The position numbers and the translations under genes were made by a program. This document shows, piece after piece, positions 14,318 to 22,266 of a stretch of DNA of 22,364 nt. The notes below the pieces were generated by a model. It was not told where the DNA came from, did not search any database, and saw only the letters and a program-made list of their open reading frames with translations. Source of the stretch: an uncultured Bacilli bacterium (GTDB taxonomy: Bacteria > Bacillota_I > Bacilli_A > RF39 > UBA660); contig CAKOLB010000013.1 in NCBI GenBank assembly GCA_934096125.1, forward strand, positions 1-22,364. The letters are read 5' to 3'. Each line of letters begins with the position of its first letter. Position 1 is the first letter of the stretch.

Positions 14318-16561
14318 TTATTTTTTATCCTTATTTTCTTTTTGTCTTATTTCATTAATTTTAGCAATATTTTCAGATTTAGCAATTTTCAAGTTATCAC
14401 CAATTGCATCAACAGGACCCGTTTTTGGATCAAGCGTAACATTTTCATCAATATTAGCAGCAGTAAATCCTGAAGCAACCACATAACTTGCAGTTAAATT
14501 ATCCTTAACAGATCTTCTAAAATCACTTGATGCATTACGCATATCAACAAAGTCTGCTTGTAGTTTACGCATTTCTTTTTCTTTTTCTTCTTCGGTTAAT
14601 CCAGTAAAAGAATTTTTATAATTATCTAACATTGCTTGATAATCATCTTTCCCTAAATAAGCATATTTTTGAACGGCATCTACAAATTGTTTACGATAGC
14701 TATCATAAGCATTTTGTAAATCCGCAGCATTTGCTGCCCCACTTGCAATAGCAGCATCCTTGGCTTGTTTCATAGAACGTAAAGCAGCGGTATTAAATGC
14801 AACAGTTGTTGTATTACCTTGTGAATCAGTTAGTGTAGCAGCTCCACTAACATTATAACTTTTATTTGTCCCTTCTTTATTAGCCTCTCCATCTAACAAA
14901 TCTTCAACTGCAGTCTTAACTGCTTTCTTCTTAGAATTAATTAAATCAATTCTTTCGTTATCTTCTTGCAATTCTTGAATACCACTTGTAATTCCAAAAT
15001 AAGAAGCAACTGACCCAACAGCATCATATCCGGTAGCCAAATGAGTTACGTTTTGCCATGTATCATTATAAGAACCATTAGCTTTATAATACTCTGCTCT
15101 TTTCATTCTTGCTTTATCAGCATCTGTAGCAGCTTTATTTATAGAGCTTTTCATATCTTTAAAACTCTTAGCGCCAAGTGAACCAGCAAAACCGCGAGCA
15201 GCTCCAGAACCTAGTCCAGCAACAGGAGACACTAGTCCTTTTGCAACAGCCCCCACTTTTCCTTTAACACCTTTTGCTTTTATAACATTTTTAACAGCTG
15301 CAACGGTATTTCTACCTAAAGTTGTAGCTCCAGCACCAAAAGCAGCTCCAGCAACAAATCCGCCGCCTTCAGCAAATTTATCTTTAAGATCACCAAATCC
15401 CATTTTAAGATTACCAGGATCTAAATGGAATAAATCACAAATAACTTTTGGTGCTTGACGCATAAACGCAATAAGTCCCATATAAACAAGTGCCCAAGCT
15501 AACTTAGATGTTACTACATTTAAACAAGGTAAAACAATACTTTGTCTAGCTTCATTTATTTTATCAAATAAAAATAATACAAAATAAATTACAACAAGTC
15601 TAATAAATATATCAGCAAAAGTTGAAAGTGTCTTTTTTACCCAAGTTCCAAAAACGTCTTTCATTTTTCCTCCAGGAATAATCCGACATATAACTGGAAT
15701 AGGAGCAATTATTTCAAAGAAAATAAGTCGAAATATCCTAATAGCCATATCAAAACAAAAATTCAAAATAGCAATAAGTAAAAATATCATTGCTATAGTT
15801 GAAATAACCACTAGATATGTCATTTCACCATCTACTGCAGCCTCATTAAAATTCACAAAGATTTTAATACTCGGTTTAGAAGTATCATTTAAAAATTCGT
15901 TTGTTATTTCACTCAAAGACTGTCCTGCATGAAATATTGAGCCATCACTAGTTTTAATGTTCTCAGCACATTCACTTGCATTAGAGTCAGTTACCGCTTT
16001 TCCATCACTATCCTTCGTCAATGAATAATTGTTTTCAGTACACCACTCCTTATTAGGAAACAAAAAAGCAGAAAGTATATGATAAGAAAATGATCGACCT
16101 GCATCACACGAATCAGTAGCAGTATCTTTCCCTAATATTATTTTAGGTATGGTACCCTCATTTAATATTGCATTTTGAAAGTTTGTTGCCATGCTAAAGA
16201 CAGTCGGCAAAACAGCTATAATAATTAAAGAAACAACTACATTTTGAATAAGTTTTGGAAAAGAATATTCTCCCTTAGCAAATTCATCAGGATTTATCAC
16301 TGCTTTTAAAAGAGAATAAGCTAGAGCAAAGAGCATAATTAACCCCAATACTATATAAACTCTTTTAACAATATCTGCATAGGCTTCTTGACTAAAAATA
16401 TTTACTTTTGCTAAAGCAAAAAAGATATTAAACAAAACATCAGAAACCCATGCCAAAGTAGTATCAATTAAAAGCATAAGCCAATAAAAGCCAGCTTGAA
16501 TTTTATCAATAAGTATCCCCGCCGGTGCTACAGCAGTACCCAAAATTCCTAAATTAACCAT
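14318..16561 (-). CDS. VirB6/TrbL-like polytopic channel protein
   Basis: 747 residues. Membrane segments lie at about 25-50, 67-88, 105-125, 248-268, 275-295, 315-333 and 352-366. A large outside loop (about 128-245) holds Cys152, Cys174 and Cys198. After 380 comes a soluble tail: a Gly/Ala-rich glycine-zipper stretch with basic residues (400-465), then Lys/Glu/Asp-rich helices to the end. This plan is that of Gram-positive TrbL/VirB6 proteins, the inner-membrane pore of the machine. The TAGGTGA site lies within the end of the pilin-like gene, 10 bases upstream of the start, so translation is coupled. The long C-terminal tail is not one I can name. Confidence 0.85.
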   Translation of the reverse strand: MVNLGILGTAVAPAGILIDKIQAGFYWLMLLIDTTLAWVSDVLFNIFFALAKVNIFSQEAYADIVKRVYIVLGLIMLFALAYSLLKAVINPDEFAKGEYSFPKLIQNVVVSLIIIAVLPTVFSMATNFQNAILNEGTIPKIILGKDTATDSCDAGRSFSYHILSAFLFPNKEWCTENNYSLTKDSDGKAVTDSNASECAENIKTSDGSIFHAGQSLSEITNEFLNDTSKPSIKIFVNFNEAAVDGEMTYLVVISTIAMIFLLIAILNFCFDMAIRIFRLIFFEIIAPIPVICRIIPGGKMKDVFGTWVKKTLSTFADIFIRLVVIYFVLFLFDKINEARQSIVLPCLNVVTSKLAWALVYMGLIAFMRQAPKVICDLFHLDPGNLKMGFGDLKDKFAEGGGFVAGAAFGAGATTLGRNTVAAVKNVIKAKGVKGKVGAVAKGLVSPVAGLGSGAARGFAGSLGAKSFKDMKSSINKAATDADKARMKRAEYYKANGSYNDTWQNVTHLATGYDAVGSVASYFGITSGIQELQEDNERIDLINSKKKAVKTAVEDLLDGEANKEGTNKSYNVSGAATLTDSQGNTTTVAFNTAALRSMKQAKDAAIASGAANAADLQNAYDSYRKQFVDAVQKYAYLGKDDYQAMLDNYKNSFTGLTEEEKEKEMRKLQADFVDMRNASSDFRRSVKDNLTASYVVASGFTAANIDENVTLDPKTGPVDAIGDNLKIAKSENIAKINEIRQKENKDKK

Positions 16562-16571
16562 AACTCTTCAC

Positions 16572-16973
16572 CTACCCCACACAAGCCCCATAAGCTCCAA
16601 AAATTGTCATCAAAAAATCTACTATTATTGGTAAGAAAAATAGCAATATACAATATACAAATCTTTTAGAAGCAGTACTCGTCGCTTTCTTCAATGCATC
16701 TTTATCATTAGATACAATAGCTTTAAAAAAGTCCATAATAGAAAGACCAATTAAAGCCACTATCCCCACATATTTCATAATATCAAAAAATTTTTGCATC
16801 CAATAAGCGGGTGCCTGAACATCAGTTTTATCCCCCAAATAGCCTTCACAATTATTACGAGCCATAACTAAAACACCATTATCTACACTTGATGCTGATG
16901 CATCAAGCATAAAGCTAAATGAAAATAGAAATGAAAGTGAAAACAAAACCACAAACAATGACAATTTCTTCAT
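16572..16973 (-). CDS. VirB2/TrbC-like pilin-type small membrane protein
   Basis: 133 residues. A signal peptide (about 1-27, probable cut after ASA) is followed by a short loop and two membrane helices at about 64-85 and 104-127, separated by a charged hinge NDKDALKKATSTASKR. This is the VirB2/TrbC arrangement seen at the head of many Gram-positive conjugation operons. Cys42 and Cys131 flank the helices and could pair. It is the first gene after the strong promoter at 17013-17041, with AGGAGTGAT ahead of the ATG, so it should be the best expressed, as expected of a structural subunit. Confidence 0.8.
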   Translation of the reverse strand: MKKLSLFVVLFSLSFLFSFSFMLDASASSVDNGVLVMARNNCEGYLGDKTDVQAPAYWMQKFFDIMKYVGIVALIGLSIMDFFKAIVSNDKDALKKATSTASKRFVYCILLFFLPIIVDFLMTIFGAYGACVG

Positions 16974-17012
16974 GTAAAATCACTCCTATTCTCCGTAAAA
17001 ACTTACAAGTAA

Positions 17013-17041
17013 ATTTTAACACAATAATGACAAACCGTCAA
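17013..17041 (-). promoter_or_regulatory. Strong promoter of the secretion-like operon
   Basis: On the minus strand TTGACG (17036-17041) and TAAAAT (17013-17018) are exactly 17 bases apart, with TGT before the -10. It lies 40 bases upstream of the pilin-like start and after the terminator of the preceding gene, so the eight genes down to 6104 form one independent unit. Confidence 0.8.
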
Positions 17042-17050
17042 TTTATTATT

Positions 17051-17082
17051 AAAAGCTTAAGGCCATTAAACCTTAAGCTTTT
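17051..17082 (-). terminator. Terminator after the DUF1292 gene
   Basis: A perfect 12-pair stem, AAAAGCTTAAGG (17051-17062) with CCTTAAGCTTTT (17071-17082), has an 8-base loop. It begins 1 base after the DUF1292 stop. The T-run is short on the minus strand. Confidence 0.75.
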
Positions 17083-17083
17083 C

Positions 17084-17332
17084 TTATTCTAGTTCATCTG
17101 TTAATTCTTCAAACTTTTCATGCAATTCTTTTAAAAGAAATGGATCATCCACTTCAAGTACAGATTCATCTCCATCAACATATACCTTTTTAAAGACTAC
17201 AAACTCTTCTAGTGGCTCGTCATTTTCATCAACCCGGCAAGCCATAAAATATGTATCACCTTCTAAAGTTGTTTCTAAAAGTAGCTCATAAGACATATCA
17301 TCTTCCAAAGTAATTATATCATCAACAGTCAT
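17084..17332 (-). CDS. DUF1292 family protein (YrzB-like)
   Basis: 82 residues from the ATG at 17330-17332, which has AAGGGAAG upstream; an earlier frame would lie inside the preceding gene. It is acidic, with the family pattern IITLEDD near the N-terminus and GDTYFMACRVDENDEP and EEFVVFKK in the middle, ending in an acidic helix. Function is unknown; in other Firmicutes it is a housekeeping-linked small cytosolic protein. The start is one base after the stop of the upstream gene, and a clear terminator follows. Confidence 0.8.
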   Translation of the reverse strand: MTVDDIITLEDDMSYELLLETTLEGDTYFMACRVDENDEPLEEFVVFKKVYVDGDESVLEVDDPFLLKELHEKFEELTDELE

Positions 17333-17333
17333 C

Positions 17334-18986
17334 TTATCTTCCCTTTCCTTTTGCTTCTTCCATATTTTGCAATTCTTGAATACATCCATCAATTAATTTA
17401 TTTAAAGTGTTTTTTTCTTCCATTGATAATCTTATAGATTGATAAAGAGATGATTTTAAAGAATTATATTTACCTAAGGTAGGATTATTTTCACGCAACT
17501 CTTTAAGTTGATTAGAAAACAAATAGAAATCTTTTGAATACTCAGGCTCAGCTTTAACTGCTTCTAATGGCTCAGCTTCCGCTCCAACTACAGGATTAAC
17601 AAAAGAAGTTTCTTCTGCTACAGGTGGTTTATCATATAAAGATTCATGAACCTTTTCAAAAGGTACTTGAAATTCAGCAGCTACCATAGCTTGACCTTGT
17701 GAAGCCACCTTAGCAAAATGCTCATTTGCTATAGCATCTAATGAATTCATCCAATCTTCTGGTAACTTTCGAGCAAACTTTTCTTTTCTTAAAACAAGGT
17801 ATTCATCCTTCGTTAAACCGTTATTAAGTTCATAAATTAACTTATTTTGCATCTCTTGCAATGTTACATTTCTATCTTTATTTTGTAATTTTTCTCTATA
17901 CGAAGTCACTATAGCATAAAGTTCTTTCTTTTCATCAGCAGTAAGCTTCTCATCACTAGATATAACAAAAATCCAATCAGAAAGTTTTTTATCAGTAAGA
18001 GATTTTTCTTGATATTCTTTAGAAATAGCATCAATTATTTCTTCTTTTCTAGAAACTTTATTAGCTAATTCTTTCTTTTTATTATCAATCTTCTTATATA
18101 ACCCAGTTTGTTTAGCTTGTAGCTCTACAGTCTTCTTTAACTTCTTTTCTAAGTCTTCCAATTCTTCCAAAGTTTCTGCTTCTTCTATTTCCTTTAAGAA
18201 ATTATTATATATTTCTTTCTTTTTCTTTCTATTTTCTCCTTTAAAAGCTTTAAAAGTAAATATTGAACCAGTTGCTAGTGCTGCCAAAGCTGCAGAAGAT
18301 TTGGCAGCAATCCCTTTTGCCAAAAGGGACTTTTGAGCATCTAAATTAGCAACAAAATCACCCATTTTTTGATCACCAAAAAACCATTCACCAGTATGTC
18401 CAACATATTTAGATACTTTTCCAGTTAGATCACTAAGTGTATCAGCAAGTTTAACATTTGCAGTATGCAAAATAGTTTGATCAGTTGGTACAGCACTGTG
18501 CCAACTTGTTGAATTTTCCATCATAGTGTGTGCCACTTTAACAGTATTACTTAAATTAGTATATTGTATTATCTCTGGCATAAGATGAGCAATACCTACA
18601 GCTGCAGTAGCCCCTATTAAAGCCACTCCAGCTGCCAAAAATACTTTATTAACCTTTTTCTTTTCTTTACTTCGTTTAAGTCTTTTTATCTTTTTAGGTT
18701 TCTTTTCTCCTGCATCAGAATTTTTCCTTTCCCGAAGTGCTTCCCGATAATTTTTTTCAACACCAGATAAATCAGGACTAAATCCTTTAAAATGAGCATC
18801 AATTTTTTTTAAATTGGTTTGATACTTTTTCATTAAAAGATTAATTTCCTTTTTCTTTTTTTTATAGTTTTGAAAAGTTATATCTCCATTACTTTTTCTT
18901 TGTTCTAAATCTTTTAATTTTCCCTTTAATTCTTGAATAGATTTTCCAAATATTTCTTTACTTTCTTGAAGTTCTTTATCAGTCAT
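17334..18986 (-). CDS. Large coiled-coil membrane protein of unknown function
   Basis: 550 residues from the ATG at 18984-18986, preceded by AAAGGAGATG; the longer reading to 19049 has no site and crosses the promoter. A coiled coil (4-65) is followed by a very basic stretch (95-113) and two hydrophobic segments at about 115-139 and 221-247, enclosing a loop of about 80 residues that should be outside. After that comes a basic coiled coil (about 252-330), a helical region, a Pro/Glu-rich linker (about 460-490) and a final helical segment. I recognise no family. With its own promoter and the DUF1292 gene behind it, it forms a two-gene unit directly upstream of the secretion-like operon. Confidence 0.85.
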   Translation of the reverse strand: MTDKELQESKEIFGKSIQELKGKLKDLEQRKSNGDITFQNYKKKKKEINLLMKKYQTNLKKIDAHFKGFSPDLSGVEKNYREALRERKNSDAGEKKPKKIKRLKRSKEKKKVNKVFLAAGVALIGATAAVGIAHLMPEIIQYTNLSNTVKVAHTMMENSTSWHSAVPTDQTILHTANVKLADTLSDLTGKVSKYVGHTGEWFFGDQKMGDFVANLDAQKSLLAKGIAAKSSAALAALATGSIFTFKAFKGENRKKKKEIYNNFLKEIEEAETLEELEDLEKKLKKTVELQAKQTGLYKKIDNKKKELANKVSRKEEIIDAISKEYQEKSLTDKKLSDWIFVISSDEKLTADEKKELYAIVTSYREKLQNKDRNVTLQEMQNKLIYELNNGLTKDEYLVLRKEKFARKLPEDWMNSLDAIANEHFAKVASQGQAMVAAEFQVPFEKVHESLYDKPPVAEETSFVNPVVGAEAEPLEAVKAEPEYSKDFYLFSNQLKELRENNPTLGKYNSLKSSLYQSIRLSMEEKNTLNKLIDGCIQELQNMEEAKGKGR

Positions 18987-19020
18987 ATTTTCGCATCTCC
19001 TTTTGTCAAAATCTACCTTT

Positions 19021-19049
19021 AGTATACTATTAAAATAATTAAATAACAA
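19021..19049 (-). promoter_or_regulatory. Promoter of the coiled-coil protein gene
   Basis: On the minus strand TTGTTA (19044-19049) and TATACT (19021-19026) are 17 bases apart, 35 bases upstream of the ATG. Confidence 0.6.
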
Positions 19050-19070
19050 TAATTAACCCCAAAATTGACA

Positions 19071-20339
19071 CTATTTGCGACAATCACAAATTCTTTTTTT
19101 TAACTTATACCCCCATAAAGCAAATTTATAAGCATAATAAACTGAATAATTTATAATATAATCAAATTCTCCCACAAGCTCAAGTATCTCCGGATTAAAC
19201 CCTTTCTTCATTTCATATATCCCATAGTAAGGCCCATGCTTATCCATATCCCCTGATATACCATAAAAATTAACATACTCAAGGTTCATATCTATACTGT
19301 CCTTTATATGTTTATTATAAAATGCATACTTTGGATTAAACTCTTTATAACTAGAGGCTGTCCCACTCATAAATGTAATTCCTTCATTATTAATAAACAC
19401 AGACATTAAAGCCCCAATATTTATTTCTTTCCCAATTTTTTTTAAGTTTTCTGCCTCAAAGACTTTATCCTCCATTACTTTTATTTTTCTTTCTAAACTA
19501 CTTTTCTTTTGTCTTATTTTATCCCCCACATTTATTTTCTTCATCTCTTTATTTAAGTTATCTAACTCATTTTTTATTTCCTCTATACTATTTACTACAT
19601 ATTTATAATAAGCATCAGTATCTATATATGCTATATAAAGTTTCATATAATCTTTCAGAAGTTCATACTGCCTTTTATAATAACTAACAGGTCTAATCAC
19701 AAAATGTTTTTCACTTGCAGTATTTTGGAGCAAACTTACAAACTCATCTATTTTATCTTCCTGCACTACTTTTACTCTTACTCCCATCTCTTCCGTTTTA
19801 ATTATATTTTTCCGCGTACTTTTAGTAAAAGTCATTAACGTTTCATCATAAGTTTTACCAAGTTTAATTCGGCATAAATACCTCGGCTGTAAAGTTTCAA
19901 AATTTTGTGTAAACCCTAAATGTTTAAACCCAAGATGTAAAAAGTTATCATAAACATCTCTCCCAACACACTCAAGGATATCCCCATCACTATTTCGCAC
20001 ATTATATATAACATTTGGGTCTACTTTAAGCATAAAACCATGATTATCTTTAACATATTTAATAATGCTTTCATGAAAACTTTTTAATTTATTTTTATCA
20101 TGTACATCAGTTAAATACCCCCGTGGACTATAAAAAAGACTTTGACCAAGCGGTAACTTCTTTTCCAAAAGACTAGTAACTCCAATCACTTCATCACCAT
20201 CGTAAACCCCAAGCAAATGTTTCTTCCAACCAGTATATTCCTTCAAATCTCCCCATTTAGAAATGCTATAAATAGAGACATAAGGACTTTTTAAAGCATA
20301 AGCATCATAAGTTTTATCATCTAACACTTTTACCTCCAT
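19071..20339 (-). CDS. FemAB-type aminoacyltransferase, second copy
   Basis: 422 residues. Two GNAT-like halves of the Fem fold are joined through a helical coiled-coil arm at about 243-300. Conserved points include LQPRYLCRIKL (150-160), TRKNIIKTEEMGV (175-187) and the closing YYGIYEMKKGF (371-381). Fem enzymes use aminoacyl-tRNA to add amino acids to the lipid II side chain, making the interpeptide bridge or an attachment residue. The amino acid used cannot be told from sequence. It is a diverged paralogue of the gene just upstream, separated by one base (TAAGATG), and thus co-translated. It ends with KKRICDCRK and no terminator is seen. Confidence 0.88.
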   Translation of the reverse strand: MEVKVLDDKTYDAYALKSPYVSIYSISKWGDLKEYTGWKKHLLGVYDGDEVIGVTSLLEKKLPLGQSLFYSPRGYLTDVHDKNKLKSFHESIIKYVKDNHGFMLKVDPNVIYNVRNSDGDILECVGRDVYDNFLHLGFKHLGFTQNFETLQPRYLCRIKLGKTYDETLMTFTKSTRKNIIKTEEMGVRVKVVQEDKIDEFVSLLQNTASEKHFVIRPVSYYKRQYELLKDYMKLYIAYIDTDAYYKYVVNSIEEIKNELDNLNKEMKKINVGDKIRQKKSSLERKIKVMEDKVFEAENLKKIGKEINIGALMSVFINNEGITFMSGTASSYKEFNPKYAFYNKHIKDSIDMNLEYVNFYGISGDMDKHGPYYGIYEMKKGFNPEILELVGEFDYIINYSVYYAYKFALWGYKLKKRICDCRK

Positions 20340-20340
20340 C

Positions 20341-21558
20341 TTATCCTCTAATCTTCCTATACACTTTAAGCATAACAGGCAAAGCTTTATATAATAAAGG
20401 TTTATTTACTAAATCAAACTCTCCAATAAACTCAATATACTCATCTCCAAACTTCCTTTTAAAATCATGAAGTTTAGCTAAATTTTTATAAGTAGTATGG
20501 GGGTCTCCAGTTGTTCCGAACAAATCAAAAAAGTCAAGTTTTCTCGCATAAGCATCTTTTATCGCTTCCATATAAGCCCTGGATATCGCAAAAGAATTAT
20601 TTGCATAATTATCACTACCAATAAATAAACTCCAGCATCTATTATGTGTATAAATACATATCAAACTACAAACTAAAATCTTATCCTCATGACACTTACC
20701 AAATACTTCAATATCTTTATTTATTTTATTAAGTTTATTTTGAATATCCTCTTTTCTTTTTTTGGCAAGTTTTAATTCTTCTTCCTTTTCTTTTTTTTCT
20801 TTTTTAAGTTTCTTCATAAGTTTATCTACATTAATACTTATATTAAAATATTTTAAATTGTCTTTATTTTCTTCATTAAATGTTTCATAGTAAGAAAGAG
20901 TATGCGCATCAAATCCATCTTTTTTACTATTTTCTCTCATCAAATTATAAAACTCTTCTACTTTATTTTCATTATCAATCTCCAGCTCATAATACTCGCT
21001 TCTACTAACAGACTTCAAAAAAGATTTAGACATTTTCTTCTCTATATTATCCCATGTATCATGCAAGTTAATTCGAAATGTATACCGTGGTTGATTACCC
21101 TCATAAAGTTTATAAAATCCAGTATGTTTATAACCTAAACTAAGCAAATACTTATATAATTTATAATTATTATTATCACTTTCTATCTTTTTTCCATCTT
21201 CATCAATATCTTGATACTTAATATCAGGATCAAACTTAATATATATTATTTTCTTTTTTTTCATATATTCTCTTAAATACTCAGTAAATTTTCTAATCAA
21301 ACTATAATCAGAGTAATCAAGTAAAAATCCTCTTGGAGCATAACCATAACTAAAGCCAAGTGGTGTCTTTTTTAAAACAATAAGACAAGTTGCAACCAAA
21401 TTATTATTATCATCAAAAAGTCCAACATACTCCGCTATTTGTTTTTTTGCCTTTTGACAAAACTGTCCCCATTCATAACTTTGTAAAAAATGTGATTTAT
21501 CTGTCCTTTCTGCAAACTTTTTATAACTTTCTTTATCTATATTTTCTCTAAATTCCAT
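20341..21558 (-). CDS. FemAB-type aminoacyltransferase, first copy
   Basis: 405 residues with the same plan as its neighbour. The Fem fold has SHFLQSYEWGQF (22-33) at the N-terminal half, NQPRYTFRINL (155-165), a Lys/Glu-rich coiled-coil arm (about 244-285), and DFFDLFGTTGDP (342-353) and FKRKFG (366-371) near the end. The arm is the tRNA-synthetase-like helical insert of bridge-forming Fem proteins. The tandem pair suggests two successive additions, as in FemA/FemB or MurM/MurN, giving a bridge of at least two residues. The ATG follows AAGGTGAT, and a divergent promoter region separates it from lemA. Confidence 0.88.
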   Translation of the reverse strand: MEFRENIDKESYKKFAERTDKSHFLQSYEWGQFCQKAKKQIAEYVGLFDDNNNLVATCLIVLKKTPLGFSYGYAPRGFLLDYSDYSLIRKFTEYLREYMKKKKIIYIKFDPDIKYQDIDEDGKKIESDNNNYKLYKYLLSLGYKHTGFYKLYEGNQPRYTFRINLHDTWDNIEKKMSKSFLKSVSRSEYYELEIDNENKVEEFYNLMRENSKKDGFDAHTLSYYETFNEENKDNLKYFNISINVDKLMKKLKKEKKEKEEELKLAKKRKEDIQNKLNKINKDIEVFGKCHEDKILVCSLICIYTHNRCWSLFIGSDNYANNSFAISRAYMEAIKDAYARKLDFFDLFGTTGDPHTTYKNLAKLHDFKRKFGDEYIEFIGEFDLVNKPLLYKALPVMLKVYRKIRG

Positions 21559-21578
21559 TAATCAATCACCTTGACATA

Positions 21579-21607
21579 AGTTTATCATAGCCACCATAAA
21601 ATGTAAA
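21579..21607 (-). promoter_or_regulatory. Promoter of the FemAB pair
   Basis: On the minus strand TTTACA (21602-21607) and TAAACT (21579-21584) are 17 bases apart, with TGA before the -10. It lies back to back with the lemA promoter; the two -35 elements are 9 bases apart. Confidence 0.5.
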
Positions 21608-21616
21608 ACTTTATAA

Positions 21617-21645
21617 TAGACATTTATATGACTTTTTAGTACAAT
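21617..21645 (+). promoter_or_regulatory. Promoter of lemA
   Basis: TAGACA (21617-21622) and TACAAT (21640-21645) are 17 bases apart, each one base off consensus. GGTGA (21652-21656) is the ribosome-binding site. Confidence 0.65.
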
Positions 21646-21662
21646 TAAAATGGTGACAAGCT

Positions 21663-22202
21663 ATGAATATAATAACAATTATTTTAACTATCATAATTAT
21701 TTTAGGAGTATTAGCAATAATTTATGCAACTATATATAATAATTTAGTTAGTTATAAAACAAAAATCGAAAAAGCCGAAGGTATAATCGATGAGTCTCTT
21801 CGTCAAAAATATGATTTAATATGTAAACTAAATATATCGGTTAAAAAAGAAGTCCCTAAAAAAGATTATTTAAAAGATTATATAGAACTTAAAAATAAAA
21901 AAATTAGTAACTATGATTTAGACCGAAAACTATCTGAAGCTCTTAACATTATTCTTGATTTAAAAAGTGACCATGAAACTTTAAATACTAAGGAAGTTAA
22001 TAAAGATATTCGGGAAATAGAAAGAATAAATGAAACATTAATCTCTTGTAAAAAATATTTTAATAAAAACACTAGTGAATTAAATATTCTTATTAGAAAG
22101 TTTCCTACAAATGTTATTGCTAAAATACATGGATATAAAATTAAACCATTTTTCGATGGTAAAAATATGCAAGATGCAGTAATTGATGATTTTAAACTTT
22201 AA
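21663..22202 (+). CDS. lemA: LemA family membrane protein
   Basis: 179 residues. An N-terminal membrane segment (about 4-24) is followed by the typical YNNLVSYKTKIEKAEGIID (26-44) and the LRQKYDLICKL region. A helical bundle comes next, and YFNKNTSELN (132-141) then FPTNVIAKIHGYK (145-157) match the conserved end of LemA. The N-terminus is short and outside, the helices inside or outside depending on species. Function is unknown in general; the family is linked to membrane proteases and envelope stress. It is a single gene with its own promoter and a hairpin after the stop. Confidence 0.85.
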   Translation: MNIITIILTIIIILGVLAIIYATIYNNLVSYKTKIEKAEGIIDESLRQKYDLICKLNISVKKEVPKKDYLKDYIELKNKKISNYDLDRKLSEALNIILDLKSDHETLNTKEVNKDIREIERINETLISCKKYFNKNTSELNILIRKFPTNVIAKIHGYKIKPFFDGKNMQDAVIDDFKL

Positions 22203-22218
22203 ATAGACTAAATAATTA

Positions 22219-22248
22219 ATGAAAAAGAAATAAACTCCATAAGATAAT
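22219..22248 (+). promoter_or_regulatory. Weak candidate promoter of the collagen-like gene
   Basis: ATGAAA (22219-22224) and GATAAT (22243-22248) are 18 bases apart. The match is moderate only. Confidence 0.3.
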
Positions 22249-22265
22249 ACTGAAAGGAGTTTTTT
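22232..22265 (+). terminator. Hairpin after lemA that also covers the next ribosome-binding site
   Basis: AAACTCC (22232-22238) pairs with GGAGTTT (22256-22262), with a 17-base loop, followed by T to 22265. The right arm contains the GGAG of the next gene's ribosome-binding site (22253-22259), so the hairpin could end lemA transcription or mask translation of the collagen-like gene. Confidence 0.45.
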
Positions 22266-22266
22266 A

